The translations under genes and the position numbers were made by a program. Below are positions 28,554 through 38,160 of a stretch of 52,437 bases of DNA, piece after piece. The stretch covers positions 1-52,437 of the forward strand of contig JADLHO010000002.1 of assembly GCA_020848735.1 (NCBI GenBank). Reading direction: 5' to 3'. Source of the DNA: Planctomycetota bacterium. Lineage in GTDB: Bacteria; Planctomycetota; UBA1135; UBA2386. Below the pieces are notes generated by a model. The model made no database searches. It was not told the origin of the DNA and was given only the letters and a program-made list of their open reading frames with translations. The number at the start of each line of letters is the position of its first letter. The stretch's first letter is position 1.

Positions 28554-30542
28554 TCAGAGTTCGTCCGGCGACCCGAGGCGTCCGAGGAAGGCGGACGCGA
28601 CGACGACGTGGGGCGAGGCGAGGTAGACCTGGCCGGGTCCGGAGCGCCCCGGGACGTTGCGGTTGATCGCGGACACCGTCACCTGCTCCGCCCGGTCGGA
28701 GACACCCGGTCCGGCCTTGATGCACGCGCCGCAGCTCGGATCGATGAGCTCGATGCCCGAGGCCACGAAGAGCTTCACGTAGCCCTTCGCCTCCGCGTAG
28801 TCGCGGATGCGCTGCGAACCGAACTGGATGTAGCAGCGCACGCCGGGGGCGAGCCGACGCCCCGCCTGCTGCGCGCGCCGCACCACCGCGGCATACATGT
28901 CCATGTCGTCGCGCTTGCCGCCGGTGCACGAGCCGCCGTACGCGATGTCGATGCGCAGGTCCTTCGGCAGGTCGGCGAGCGGCACGCCGTTCCGCGGATC
29001 GCCGGGCGTCGCGACCATCGGCGGGATCGTCGCGAGGTCGATCGCGAAGGTCTTGCAGTAGCTCGCGCCCGCATCGGGGGCGAGTCGCAAGGCTCGCAGG
29101 CGTTCGCGGTCGAGACCGCGCTCCGCGACGAGCCAGTCGACGGTCACCTCGTCGGCCTCGCAGATGCCCGTGAAGCCGCCGGCCTCCACCGCCATGTTCG
29201 TCAAGGTCGCGCGCTCGTCGATGGAGAGATGCGCGACACCGGGGCCGCCGAACTCGAGGACCTTGCCGATGCCCGCACCGCTCTTGAAGAACTCGTCGGC
29301 GAGCAGGAAGAGCATCACGTCCTTCGCGGAGACGCCGTCGCGCAGACGACCGTGCAGCTCGACGCGCGCCGATTCCGGCACGCGCACGCGGATGTCGCGC
29401 GTGAACCACGCGTTCGCCATGTCGGTGGAACCGACGCCGAAGGCGAAGCAGCCGAGCACGCCCGCCATGCACGTGTGGCTGTCGGTGCCGATCACGAGCT
29501 GGCCGGGCAACGCGAGCTCCTCGACCACCACGTTGTGGCAGATGCCGGCGGAGCCCGCGTCCTTGCCGTCGCGGCGCACCTCGCCGTAGAGCTTCACACC
29601 CTGACGCTTCGCGAAGGACTCCTGCACCGTCGCGAGACTCGCCGCCTGCTCGCGCAGCCCCATCCTCACGTGCGCCTCGGGCATCACGCGGTCGAGGAAG
29701 GTGAGGTGGTCGCGGAACGCGAACACCGAGTCCGGCTCGGCGATGCGGGCCTCGGCACCGAGCCCCATCTTGAAGAGCGACTCGGCCATCGGCGTGACGT
29801 ACTCGTGGCTGAAGCGGACGTCCGCGCGCGCGAACAGCGCATCGCCGGGCTTCACCGCGGCCACGCCGAGCCGTCCCGTCTTCGCGTCGGCGATCGCGTG
29901 CCGCGCGATGATCTTCTCGCTGAGCGTCATGGGGCGCGCCGGCGTGCCGAGCTCCGGCGGCGCGATCTCGCCCGCGAGGCGCGCGCGGTTGAACGCGAAG
30001 AGCCCACCGCTCGCGACGATGCCCGCGCTGATCGGATCGAGACCGCGCTGGAACTCCGTCATCGGCAGCGGTTCACCCGCCGCGATGCGCGGGATGAGGC
30101 CGAAGTCCGTCGAGGTCAGCAGGCCGATGTTCTGACAGTTCTGCCCGTAGATCTTCTCGATGTTCTTCGCGATGACGAGCTGCACCCCCGCCTTGAGCTC
30201 GCTGTAGGGCGCGGTCTCGCGGCTGCTGCCGCAGCCCTTGCTGCGACCGCTGACGATCACGCCGAAGCCGCCGTCGAGGATCGCGTCCTTCTTCACCACG
30301 TTGCCGCGCAGCCCCACGAGGCAGTAGCGCGCCAACGTCTCGTCGTAGTAGTAGCAGACCCATCCCGGCGTCAGCTCGTCGGTCGAGATGTTGTCGATCA
30401 GCTCGCGTGCCGGGTCGAAGGCCAGGTCCACGCCGTCGTAGAGCTGCGCGCGGAGCAGCTCGGGGTCGCGCGTCAGATAGAGGATGCGGCCGCGGATCGT
30501 GACCCCTGGCGCGGTCACCTTGCTCGGAGTGGTCGTGGTCAT
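28554..30542 (-). CDS. Aconitase/isopropylmalate isomerase family enzyme, swivel domain first
   Basis: 662 residues from the ATG at 30540-30542. The swivel (LeuD-like) domain is N-terminal: IDNISTDELTPGW at ~50, then SKGCGSSRETAPYSEL near 100. The catalytic domains 1-3 follow: LVIGTDSHTCMAG near 355, cluster cysteine in YGGSCTGG, the CGAC pair in IDPSCGACIKAGPG, and NRNVPGRSG near the C-terminus. All three Fe-S ligand cysteines are present. The domain order resembles AcnB but without its HEAT-like domain, and differs from AcnA or separate LeuC/LeuD. A thiolase lies just upstream. The substrate cannot be decided from sequence alone. Confidence 0.85.
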   Translation of the reverse strand: MTTTTPSKVTAPGVTIRGRILYLTRDPELLRAQLYDGVDLAFDPARELIDNISTDELTPGWVCYYYDETLARYCLVGLRGNVVKKDAILDGGFGVIVSGRSKGCGSSRETAPYSELKAGVQLVIAKNIEKIYGQNCQNIGLLTSTDFGLIPRIAAGEPLPMTEFQRGLDPISAGIVASGGLFAFNRARLAGEIAPPELGTPARPMTLSEKIIARHAIADAKTGRLGVAAVKPGDALFARADVRFSHEYVTPMAESLFKMGLGAEARIAEPDSVFAFRDHLTFLDRVMPEAHVRMGLREQAASLATVQESFAKRQGVKLYGEVRRDGKDAGSAGICHNVVVEELALPGQLVIGTDSHTCMAGVLGCFAFGVGSTDMANAWFTRDIRVRVPESARVELHGRLRDGVSAKDVMLFLLADEFFKSGAGIGKVLEFGGPGVAHLSIDERATLTNMAVEAGGFTGICEADEVTVDWLVAERGLDRERLRALRLAPDAGASYCKTFAIDLATIPPMVATPGDPRNGVPLADLPKDLRIDIAYGGSCTGGKRDDMDMYAAVVRRAQQAGRRLAPGVRCYIQFGSQRIRDYAEAKGYVKLFVASGIELIDPSCGACIKAGPGVSDRAEQVTVSAINRNVPGRSGPGQVYLASPHVVVASAFLGRLGSPDEL

Positions 30543-30606
30543 GCCCTGGTGATCGGACGGTGCTCTCGGTCCTGCTCGATCGGTCTTGCGCTCTCGGTGG
30601 TCGGGT

Positions 30607-31806
30607 TCAGACGCGTTCGATGATCATCGCGATGCCCTGGCCACCGCCGATGCACGCGCTCGCGCACCCGTAGCGCAGCTTGCGGTCGTGCAGCTCGCGC
30701 ACGAGCGTCAGCACGAGGCGCGAACCCGTGGCGCCGAGCGGGTGGCCGAGCGCGATCGCACCGCCGTTGACGTTGCAGCGCGCGCGATCGAGCTCGAGCT
30801 CCTTCTCGCAGCCGAGGTACTGCGCGGCGAAGGCCTCGTTGATCTCGACGAGGTCGAGATCCCCGAGCTTCAGACCGGCGCGATCGCAGGCCTTCCGGAT
30901 CGCGGGCACGGGGCCGATGCCCATGATCTCGGGCGGCACCCCCGCGACGGCGAACGACACGATGCGCGCCTGCGGCACGAGCCCGAGCTCCTTGGCCCGC
31001 GCGCCCGTCGCGAGCACGAGCGCCGCCGCACCGTCGACGATGCCCGACGCGTTGCCCGCCGTGACGGTGCCGTCCTTGCCGAAGGCCGGGCGCAGCTTCG
31101 CGAGCCCCTCCATCGTCGTGTCGGGCTTGATGTGATCGTCGCTGTCGACGAGCTGCTCGTTGCGCCCGCGCTTGACGCTCACCGGGACGATCTCCGCCGC
31201 GAACTTGCCGGCCTTGACCGCCGCCGCGCCGAGCCGGTGGCTGCGCAGCGCGTACTCGTCCTGCGCCTCGCGCGTGATGCCCCACTTCTTCGCGATGTTC
31301 TCCGCGGTCTGCGCCATGAAGAAGCCGCAGAACGGGTCGAAGAGCGCCGCGTAGAGCATGTCCTCGAGCGGCGGCTGCGTGCCGAAGCGGATCCCGTTGC
31401 GGATGCCGCGCAACACGAACGGCGCCTGGCTCATGCTCTCGGTGCCGCCGGCGACGCACAGCGCGGCCTCTCCCGCCGCCATCGCGTGACACGCGGACAC
31501 CAGCGACTGCACACCGCTCCCGCAGATGCGGTTGACGGTGAGCGCGGGGGTCTCGATCGGCAGACCTGCCCTGAGGGCGACGTGGCGCGCGCCGTACAGC
31601 GCGTCCGCGCTCGTCTGGTTGCAGTTGCCGAAGAAGACCTGATCGACCTGCCCGGGCTGCACGCTCGCGCGCGCGAGGGCGGCCTTCGTGGCGAGCGCGC
31701 CGAGTTCGATCGCCGAGAGGTCGGAGAAGAGGCCGAAGCCGGGCGTGCCCGAGTACTCGGCCATCGGCGTGCGCGCACCGCCGAGGATGACGAAGTCCGT
31801 GCTCAT
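30607..31806 (-). CDS. Acetyl-CoA C-acetyltransferase (thiolase)
   Basis: 399 residues from the ATG at 31804-31806 (MSTDFVILGG); a GTG two codons upstream is possible. Thiolase catalytic residues are visible: the nucleophile Cys95 in NRICGSGVQS, NVNGGAIALGHPLGATGSR with the catalytic His, and the C-terminal CASACIGGGQG with the second Cys. Length and motifs fit the biosynthetic/degradative acetoacetyl-CoA thiolase family. It is 64 bp upstream of the aconitase-family gene and likely co-transcribed. Whether it serves fatty-acid oxidation, ketogenesis or PHB-type metabolism is not shown. Confidence 0.94.
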   Translation of the reverse strand: MSTDFVILGGARTPMAEYSGTPGFGLFSDLSAIELGALATKAALARASVQPGQVDQVFFGNCNQTSADALYGARHVALRAGLPIETPALTVNRICGSGVQSLVSACHAMAAGEAALCVAGGTESMSQAPFVLRGIRNGIRFGTQPPLEDMLYAALFDPFCGFFMAQTAENIAKKWGITREAQDEYALRSHRLGAAAVKAGKFAAEIVPVSVKRGRNEQLVDSDDHIKPDTTMEGLAKLRPAFGKDGTVTAGNASGIVDGAAALVLATGARAKELGLVPQARIVSFAVAGVPPEIMGIGPVPAIRKACDRAGLKLGDLDLVEINEAFAAQYLGCEKELELDRARCNVNGGAIALGHPLGATGSRLVLTLVRELHDRKLRYGCASACIGGGQGIAMIIERV

Positions 31807-31876
31807 CCGCACAGGATGGTCCGCCCCCCCCGGCGGCGCAAGCGCGCGACCCTGGTCCAGCCACCCGGCCGGGCGC

Positions 31877-33025
31877 TCAGTACCAGAACTGGGTGACCGC
31901 GGCCTCGCTCTGCCGGACTCCGCCCGTCGTCGGAATCGCCGTCGACGAGAGGTTCGTGACGGCCGTGCACGGGATCGTGTTGCCGGTGCCGATGGCCCAG
32001 CGCAGGGCGACCGACGGGAAGAGCGTCGGCGCCGAGGTCGCCGGGTCGATGTCGAGGGAGAGGTTCTGCGTGTAGAAGATCGAGCCCGCGAATGACGGCG
32101 TGTTGGGGAGCGCGACGCTCGCCATGTAGAGGTACGCCGAGCTCCCCGAGCTCATGTAGGTCATCGGGTAGCCGGCGCCGCCGAGGATGTCGATCGACCA
32201 CTGGCAGTTCGCGGGCGAGGGCACGCCGAGATTGGCGAGCGGGAACGGCGTCACGAACGGACCGAAGGGCGAGCCGAGCCCCGACAGGCCGAAGAAGAGC
32301 GCGTTGTTCGCGGCCGCTCCGTTCTGCGAGTAGCCGTAGAGGTAGAGGCTGAAGTAGCCGCCGGGGATCAGGCCCTGCGGATTCCAACCCCAGCTCCCGC
32401 TCGCCTGACCGGTCGAATTGCGGCAGTTCGGCTGGTAGTGCTCGTTCGTGTTGAAGCCCCACTCCGCGCGCATGCCCTCCATCGTCCAGGAGCGGCCGTT
32501 GCTGCTCGCCGAGGTCTGGTAGTCGATCACGAGGCTCTGCGACATCGCCGCCATGTAGCTCACCGGCTGGGCGAAGGGGATCGGCGTCACGAAGGCCTGC
32601 GGCCACGGCACCGCGTTCGTCGCCGGCACGTTCAGCGAGCCGCTGAACACGGTCGTGACGTTGGCGCCGTGGTTCGCGGCGAAGGTCCCCACCGCTGCCG
32701 AGGGTGCGACGGGCGACTCGGAGACCTGCACCGTGGTGGTGTAGGTCGCGGCCTGCTGCGGGTAGTTGTAGGGACTGCGGAAGGAGAAGCCCTGCAGCAG
32801 CGCGCTCGAGACCCCGATGTCGCTCGCCGCGTAGAGGTACTGCGCGCGTCCGTAGACCGTCGTGCCGGTGCTCCCCCAGAGACCGTAGAACTGCGGCGCG
32901 TCGTCGTACCAGACGGAGCCGGGGCGGACCGTCAGCGCCTTGCTCGGAACGACGAAGTTGTTCGTCTGGGCGAGCAGCGGCAGTGCGAGACAGGTGAAGG
33001 CGATCGGGAGGTGGAGGCGAGTCAT
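31877..33025 (-). CDS. Exported protein with shared C-terminal module
   Basis: 382 residues from the ATG at 33023-33025, which starts a signal peptide (MTRLHLPIAFTCLALPLLAQ). The body is rich in Ser, Thr, Gly, Asn and aromatics (VWYDDAPQFYGLWG, GFNTNEHYQPNCRN, SGSWGWNPQGLIPGGYFSLY), typical of secreted beta proteins. The last ~120 residues (LANLGVPSPANC ... FYTQNLSLDIDPATS ... ALRWAIG) resemble the C-terminal module of the kelch and DNRLRE proteins. No catalytic motif is recognised. It lies 70 bp upstream of the thiolase but is probably a separate unit. Confidence 0.7.
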   Translation of the reverse strand: MTRLHLPIAFTCLALPLLAQTNNFVVPSKALTVRPGSVWYDDAPQFYGLWGSTGTTVYGRAQYLYAASDIGVSSALLQGFSFRSPYNYPQQAATYTTTVQVSESPVAPSAAVGTFAANHGANVTTVFSGSLNVPATNAVPWPQAFVTPIPFAQPVSYMAAMSQSLVIDYQTSASSNGRSWTMEGMRAEWGFNTNEHYQPNCRNSTGQASGSWGWNPQGLIPGGYFSLYLYGYSQNGAAANNALFFGLSGLGSPFGPFVTPFPLANLGVPSPANCQWSIDILGGAGYPMTYMSSGSSAYLYMASVALPNTPSFAGSIFYTQNLSLDIDPATSAPTLFPSVALRWAIGTGNTIPCTAVTNLSSTAIPTTGGVRQSEAAVTQFWY

Positions 33026-33197
33026 CGTCGTGGCTCTCGGACCAGGGACTGGGCAATCGGAGTGGGACAGGGATCGGCGCAGCGAGGCGGGCGCGGATTC
33101 TGCCGCGTCGGGCCCCCGCCCGTCGACCGGGCCGGCATCGTTGCGAGAACGGCGCAAGTCGATCCGGCGAAGCGTGTCGCGAGGCCGGTCGAGCGCG

Positions 33198-33812
33198 TCA
33201 GGGCAGCCCCAGGGGGACGACCTCGAGCCGGCCGACGTAGGGCGCCGCTTCCGGGAGCAGGAGGCCGCGCTTCGGCGCCTCGAGGGTGACCGTGAGATCG
33301 GCCCGGACGCAGGCGCTGCCGAGCGGACGCCCCGTGTCGGCGTCGAGTCCGCTCGGCACGTCGACCGCGAGCTTGCTGCCGCGCGCGGCGTTGAACGCCG
33401 CGATCCAGTCCGCCGCACGTCCTTCGATCGCCCGCGCGAGCCCGGTGCCGAACAGCGCATCGATCCAGACCGTGCCCGCGGCCGCGCTCGGCACGGCACC
33501 GCCGAGTGCGATCGCGCGGCCCGCGGCGCGCAGGATGCGGAGCTGCAAGGCGGCGTCGGGGACGCGCGCGGCATCGGGTTCGGCGAGCAGGGCGATCGCG
33601 CAGGCCGGTCCCAGATGCCGCGCGACCGCGAGACCGTCCCCGCCGTTGTTGCCGCTGCCGCAGAGCACGACGAAGCGCTCGCCGAGTCGTCGCGCGTGCT
33701 CGACCACGCCGCGCGCGGCGTTCTCCATCAGGAGGATCGACGGCATGCCGAGGCGCTCGACCGCGTCGCGGTCGATCGCCCGCGCCTCGGCGACGCTGAT
33801 CGCCCGCGTCAC
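33198..33812 (-). CDS. nnrE: NAD(P)H-hydrate epimerase (YjeF N-terminal domain)
   Basis: 204 residues from a GTG at 33810-33812 overlapping the recG stop by 4 nt. It interconverts R and S epimers of damaged NAD(P)HX. ARAIDRDAVERLGMPSILLMENA, VVLCGSGNNGGDGLAVARHL and WIDALFGTGLAR are family blocks, and DVPSGLDADTG holds the catalytic Asp region. The NnrD dehydratase domain is absent, so this is a stand-alone epimerase, as in eukaryotes. The partner dehydratase is not in the window. Confidence 0.9.
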   Translation of the reverse strand: MTRAISVAEARAIDRDAVERLGMPSILLMENAARGVVEHARRLGERFVVLCGSGNNGGDGLAVARHLGPACAIALLAEPDAARVPDAALQLRILRAAGRAIALGGAVPSAAAGTVWIDALFGTGLARAIEGRAADWIAAFNAARGSKLAVDVPSGLDADTGRPLGSACVRADLTVTLEAPKRGLLLPEAAPYVGRLEVVPLGLP

Positions 33813-35800
33813 GGCAGGGCCCCTTCGCCGCGCACGGCGTCGCGCGCCGCCCGCAGGATCGCGTAGTCGTCGAGCGGCTCCAGCGCGCCGAAGTCGTGCG
33901 CGCCGCTCTGCCGCGGTCCGCAGAGCTCGCCCGCGCCGCGCAGGCGCAGGTCCGCCTCGGCGAGGGCGAAGCCGTCGTGGCTCGCGACGATCGCCGCGGT
34001 GCGCGCCGTCGCGCGACCGCAGAGCACGCAGAGCCCGCGCCGTGCACCGCGACCGACGCGACCGCGCAGTTGATGGAGCGTCGCGAGTCCGAACTGCTCC
34101 GCCGCGACCACCACCACGAGCGTCGCCGCGGGCACGTCGACACCGACCTCGAGAACGGTGGTCCCGATGAGCACGTCGAGCTCGCCCGCGCGGAAGCGCT
34201 CGGTCACGGTGCGTCGCTCGGCGGGATCCATGCGGCCGTGGATCGTCGCGCACCGCGCGCGCGCCGCGAGCTCCGCGGTCAGGCGCAGCGTGCCGCCCTT
34301 CTCGCCGTCGGCGCCGATGCGCGGGCACACCACGTAGACCCGTCCCGACCGTCGCACGTGGCGATCGATCGTGCGCAGCACGCGCGCCCAGTCCTCGCGC
34401 GGCACGAACACCGCGCGCGCCGGCGCGCGGCCGAAGGGCCGCTCGCGCAGCTCCACCACGTCGAGATCGCCGAAGCGCGCGAGCGTCAACGTGCGAGGGA
34501 TCGGCGTCGCCGACATCACGAGCACGTGCGGGGCCTCGCCCTTGCGCGCGAGCTGCGCGCGCTGCTCGACGCCGAAGCGGTGCTGCTCGTCGACGATGAC
34601 CAGGCCGAGCCGCGCGAAGCGCGTCGTGTCGCCGAGGAGCGCATGCGTGCCGATCACGAGGCCGAGTTCTCCGGTCGCGAGCTCCTGCTCGAGCGCGCGA
34701 CGCGCGCCCTTCGGCAGCGAGGCCGAGAGCCGCCCCACCCGGATGCCGTCGGCCGCGAGGCGGGCGGCGAAGCGCTGATGGTGCTGCTCGGCGAGCAGCT
34801 CCGTCGGCGCGAGGAGGGCGACCTGGTGGCCGCTCGCGAGCGCGACGAGCGCGGCGTCGAGCGCGACCGCCGTCTTGCCGGTCCCGACATCGCCCTGCAG
34901 CAGGACCGCCATCGGCACCGGACGCGCGAGACCGGCGCGGAGCTCCGCGCACGCGCGGCGCTGGTCGGCCGTGGGTTCGAAGCCGAGCACCTTCCGGAGC
35001 CGCGCCTCGTGATCCGGTCCCGGTGCGAGGACCGGCGCGGATCGCGTCGCCCGCGCGCGGCGCACGCGCTCGACGCGGCGGAAGAGCTGCACGGCCTCGA
35101 GCAGTGCGAAGTGGCTGCGAGCCGCCTCGTGCTCGGCGAGGTCGCGCGGCGCATGCATCGCGCGCAGCAACGCCGCCGGGCTCGCCGACGGCGCGCGGTC
35201 GCGCAGCGCCGCGGGCAGCCCGGGCAGCACCTGATCGGCCGCGACGACGCGCAGCGCCGCGGCGATCAGCCGCTGCAGGCGGGCGGCCGACACGCCGTCG
35301 ATCTCCCGGTAGCGCACGGCGCAGGCACCTGCCGGCCGTGCCCGAGGGTCGAAGACGTGGACGCCGCGCAGTTCGAAGCCCCGCTCGTCGCGTTCGAGCA
35401 GGCCCTCGAGGCCGCGGGACAGGCCCGGCGCGAAGACCTTCGCGAGCCACGGCTGGTTGAAGAACGCCACACGCAGCGGGGTCGCGTCCGCCGCCGCGAA
35501 CGCGACCTCGACGAGCGCGCGGCGACCGGGCAGGAAGCGCCGCTTCACGTCGATCACGCGCGCCTCGAGGCGCACCAGCCGACCGACGAACTCGTCGCGC
35601 GGCGTCGCGATCTCGACGAGCTCCCGCAGGCGGCGCGGGAAGCACAGCACGAGGTCCGAGAGCGTGGCGATGCCGAGTTCGGCGAGGCGGCGCGCCGTCG
35701 CGGGGCCGACGCCGCGCAATGCGGTCAGCGGCGCCGTCGGCGGCAGCGCTTCGTCGGCTCGCGTCGCGCCGACCGTCGCGACCGGGATCGGTTCGCCCAT
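33809..35800 (-). CDS. recG: ATP-dependent DNA helicase RecG
   Basis: 663 residues from the ATG at 35798-35800. It remodels stalled forks and branched DNA. The N-terminal wedge/OB region starts with PLTALRGVGPATARRLAELG. Helicase motif I is LLQGDVGTGKTAVAL, motif II DEQHRFG (the RecG-type DExH), motif III MSATPIPRTL, and motif VI QLRGRVGRG, followed by the RecG C-terminal LRLRGAGELCGPRQSG. Length is normal for short RecG forms. It is divergent from the UDP-sugar pyrophosphorylase gene with a 113-bp shared upstream region. Confidence 0.95.
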   Translation of the reverse strand: MGEPIPVATVGATRADEALPPTAPLTALRGVGPATARRLAELGIATLSDLVLCFPRRLRELVEIATPRDEFVGRLVRLEARVIDVKRRFLPGRRALVEVAFAAADATPLRVAFFNQPWLAKVFAPGLSRGLEGLLERDERGFELRGVHVFDPRARPAGACAVRYREIDGVSAARLQRLIAAALRVVAADQVLPGLPAALRDRAPSASPAALLRAMHAPRDLAEHEAARSHFALLEAVQLFRRVERVRRARATRSAPVLAPGPDHEARLRKVLGFEPTADQRRACAELRAGLARPVPMAVLLQGDVGTGKTAVALDAALVALASGHQVALLAPTELLAEQHHQRFAARLAADGIRVGRLSASLPKGARRALEQELATGELGLVIGTHALLGDTTRFARLGLVIVDEQHRFGVEQRAQLARKGEAPHVLVMSATPIPRTLTLARFGDLDVVELRERPFGRAPARAVFVPREDWARVLRTIDRHVRRSGRVYVVCPRIGADGEKGGTLRLTAELAARARCATIHGRMDPAERRTVTERFRAGELDVLIGTTVLEVGVDVPAATLVVVVAAEQFGLATLHQLRGRVGRGARRGLCVLCGRATARTAAIVASHDGFALAEADLRLRGAGELCGPRQSGAHDFGALEPLDDYAILRAARDAVRGEGALP

Positions 35801-35913
35801 CGCAGCGGATGTTGGAGCCGGGGCTGCCCGGCGTCCAGCCGGCGCGTGGCGACCCGCGGGACACCCCGCTACCGTCTCGGCCCTTCGAATCCCGATCCAA
35901 GCGGGAACCCGAC

Positions 35914-37038
35914 GTGAAGAAACTCAGCGCAGACGATCTGGCGTTCCTGAACCGCTTCGGCTTCGACGAGGCGCTCTTCGCGAGCTGGCGCGAGGCCGTG
36001 CGCACGAAGCGCCTCTCGGTGGCCAACAACCGCGTCCACGACCGCCTGCTCGCGCCGCACGCCGATCAGATCCGCGACCTCCCGCGGCGCGACGACGAGG
36101 ACCGCACCGAGCTCGATCGTCTGGGTGAAGACGCGATCCGCCGCGGCGAACTCGGGATCGTGATCCTGAACGGCGGCATGGCGACGCGCTTCGGCGGCGT
36201 CGTGAAGGGCGTGGTCGAGGTCTTCGGTGGCCACTCCTTCCTCGAGCTCAAGATCCGCGACGCCCTCGATGCGGCGCGGAAGCTCGGCGGGCGGATCCCG
36301 ATCTACCTCATGAACAGCTTCGCCACCGACGAGGCGACGCGCGCGCACCTCGACGAGCATGCGCAGTTCGGGATCCCGGCCGGCGACCTCGAGTGCTTCA
36401 CGCAGTTCATCTCGGTGCGGATGACGCCCGACGGCGACATCTTCGAGGACGCCGAGGGCAAGGTCTCGCCGCACGGCCCCGGGCACGGTGACTTCGCACC
36501 TGCGCTCCGCGCCAGCGGCGTGCTCGAACGCTTCCGCGCCCGCGGCGGCAAGTACCTCCTGCTCGCCAACGTCGACAACCTCGGGGCGCGCGTGCATCCG
36601 GGCATCCTCGGGCTGCACATCCGGTCGCGCGCCGAGGTCACGGTGGAGGTCGCGCCGAAGTGGCCGGGTGACGTCGGCGGCTCGCCCTACCTGTTCCGCG
36701 GCAAGCTCCAGCTCGTCGAGCAGATCCGCTACCCCGCGGACTTCGACCCCGACATCGTCGACGTGTTCAACACGAACACCTTCCACTTCAGCGCCGACGC
36801 GATCGACCGCGACTTCGAGCTGGGCTGGTACTTCGTCGAGAAGAAGGTCGACGGCAAGAAGGCCGTGCAGGTCGAGCGACTCGTCGGCGAGATGACGCGC
36901 TTCCTGCGCAGCACCTTCGTCCGCGTGAAGCGCACGGGACCGACCTCGCGCTTCTTCCCGATCAAGGTCCCTGAGGACCTGAAGTCGGGCCGCGACGAGA
37001 TCCGCGCGATGTACGCCGATCTCTTCGGCGAGGCGTGA
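35914..37038 (+). CDS. UTP-sugar-1-phosphate uridylyltransferase (UDPGP family)
   Basis: 374 residues from the GTG at 35914 (VKKLSADDLAFLNRFGFDE), preferred over the ATG at 35809 because the longer leader is Pro/Arg-rich. The nucleotide-binding signature is IVILNGGMATRFGG followed by VVKG, equivalent to the LNGGLGTxxG...KG motif of eukaryote-type UDP-glucose/UDP-GlcNAc pyrophosphorylases. ANVDNLGARVHPGILG is the downstream metal/sugar-binding block, and FNTNTFHF and RVKRTGPTSRFFPIK follow. The likely reaction is UTP plus hexose-1-phosphate to UDP-sugar and pyrophosphate. The exact sugar is not decided by sequence. Confidence 0.88.
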   Translation: MKKLSADDLAFLNRFGFDEALFASWREAVRTKRLSVANNRVHDRLLAPHADQIRDLPRRDDEDRTELDRLGEDAIRRGELGIVILNGGMATRFGGVVKGVVEVFGGHSFLELKIRDALDAARKLGGRIPIYLMNSFATDEATRAHLDEHAQFGIPAGDLECFTQFISVRMTPDGDIFEDAEGKVSPHGPGHGDFAPALRASGVLERFRARGGKYLLLANVDNLGARVHPGILGLHIRSRAEVTVEVAPKWPGDVGGSPYLFRGKLQLVEQIRYPADFDPDIVDVFNTNTFHFSADAIDRDFELGWYFVEKKVDGKKAVQVERLVGEMTRFLRSTFVRVKRTGPTSRFFPIKVPEDLKSGRDEIRAMYADLFGEA

Positions 37039-37059
37039 AACGCTCCCCGCGGCGACGGC

Positions 37060-38103
37060 TCAGCCGCCGCGCGTGTGCATCTCGAGGTGCGGGTTCGCGC
37101 GCAGCTCGTCGCGATCCGCGAGCGCCTGGCGCTCCGCGCGCAACGCGAGGCGCTCCTCCGCCCCGCGATCCGCGCGCTGCGACCACACGCGCGCGAGGGT
37201 CGCGAGCAGCTCGTCGTCGCTCGCCCCGGCGCGCAGCGCGTCGCGCAGCTGCAGGCCGTCGCGCGCGTAGAGGCAGGTGAAGAACACGCCGTCGGCCGTG
37301 ATCCGCGCGCGGTCGCAGGTCGCACAGAAGGGCTGTGTCGTCGAGGAGATCACGCCGAAGACCCGGCCGTCGGGGAGGCGGTAGCGGTCGGCCGGCGCCC
37401 AGGAGCCATCCGACTCGGCGTCGACCGACCCGAAGCGCGCACGCAGGCGCGCGACGAGTTCGGCGCGCGACACGACCTCGCGATGACTCCACTGCGTCGC
37501 GCCCCCGACGTCCATGTATTCGATGAAGCGGACCTCGCCCCCGATCGACGCCGCGAAGTCGAGCAGGGCCTCGAGCTCGTCGTCGTTGCGGCCGCGGATC
37601 ACCACGGTGTTCAGCTTGATCCCGGTGAAGCCCGCCGCACGCGCCGCCGCGAGACCGGCGAGGACCTCGGTGAGGGCATCGCGTCCCGCGAGGGCGGCGA
37701 AGGTCGCCGGACGCAGCGAGTCGAGGCTGACCGTGAGTCGATGCAGTCCCGCCGCGCGGAGGCCCGCGGCCTGCTCGGCGAGCAGCACGCCGTTCGTCGT
37801 CAGCGAGAGGTCGGTGACGCGGGGGATGCCGGCGAGGCGCGCGACGAGCACCGCGAGATCGCGACGCAGCAGCGGCTCGCCGCCCGTCAGACGCACGCGC
37901 GTCGCACCGAGCCGCGCGAAGAGCGCGGCCAGGCGCACGAGTTCCTCGAAGTCGAGGACGTCGTTCTTCGGCAGCCAGACGTACTCCGCCTCCGGCATGC
38001 AGTAGCCGCAACGGAGGTTGCAGCGATCGGTCACCGAGAGGCGCAGGCTGCGCAGCGGTCGGCCGAAGCGATCGGCGGGGTGGGTGGTGGCCGGGCTGCT
38101 CAT
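37060..38103 (-). CDS. moaA: GTP 3',8-cyclase MoaA
   Basis: 347 residues from the ATG at 38101-38103. It is the radical SAM enzyme for the first molybdenum-cofactor step. CNLRCGYC has Cys28, Cys32 and Cys35 for the SAM [4Fe-4S] cluster, LTGGEPLLRRDL follows, and the C-terminal cluster ligands are in QPFCATCDRARIT and FFTCLY. The protein ends in Gly-Gly, which MoaA needs for activity. No other moa, moe or mog genes are in the window. It follows the PhzF gene after 57 bp. Confidence 0.96.
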   Translation of the reverse strand: MSSPATTHPADRFGRPLRSLRLSVTDRCNLRCGYCMPEAEYVWLPKNDVLDFEELVRLAALFARLGATRVRLTGGEPLLRRDLAVLVARLAGIPRVTDLSLTTNGVLLAEQAAGLRAAGLHRLTVSLDSLRPATFAALAGRDALTEVLAGLAAARAAGFTGIKLNTVVIRGRNDDELEALLDFAASIGGEVRFIEYMDVGGATQWSHREVVSRAELVARLRARFGSVDAESDGSWAPADRYRLPDGRVFGVISSTTQPFCATCDRARITADGVFFTCLYARDGLQLRDALRAGASDDELLATLARVWSQRADRGAEERLALRAERQALADRDELRANPHLEMHTRGG

Positions 38104-38160
38104 CGCGGATTCGCCGTTCCGGTCGCGGCGCCGCCTTGGACGAGGGACGGGGACACGGGT

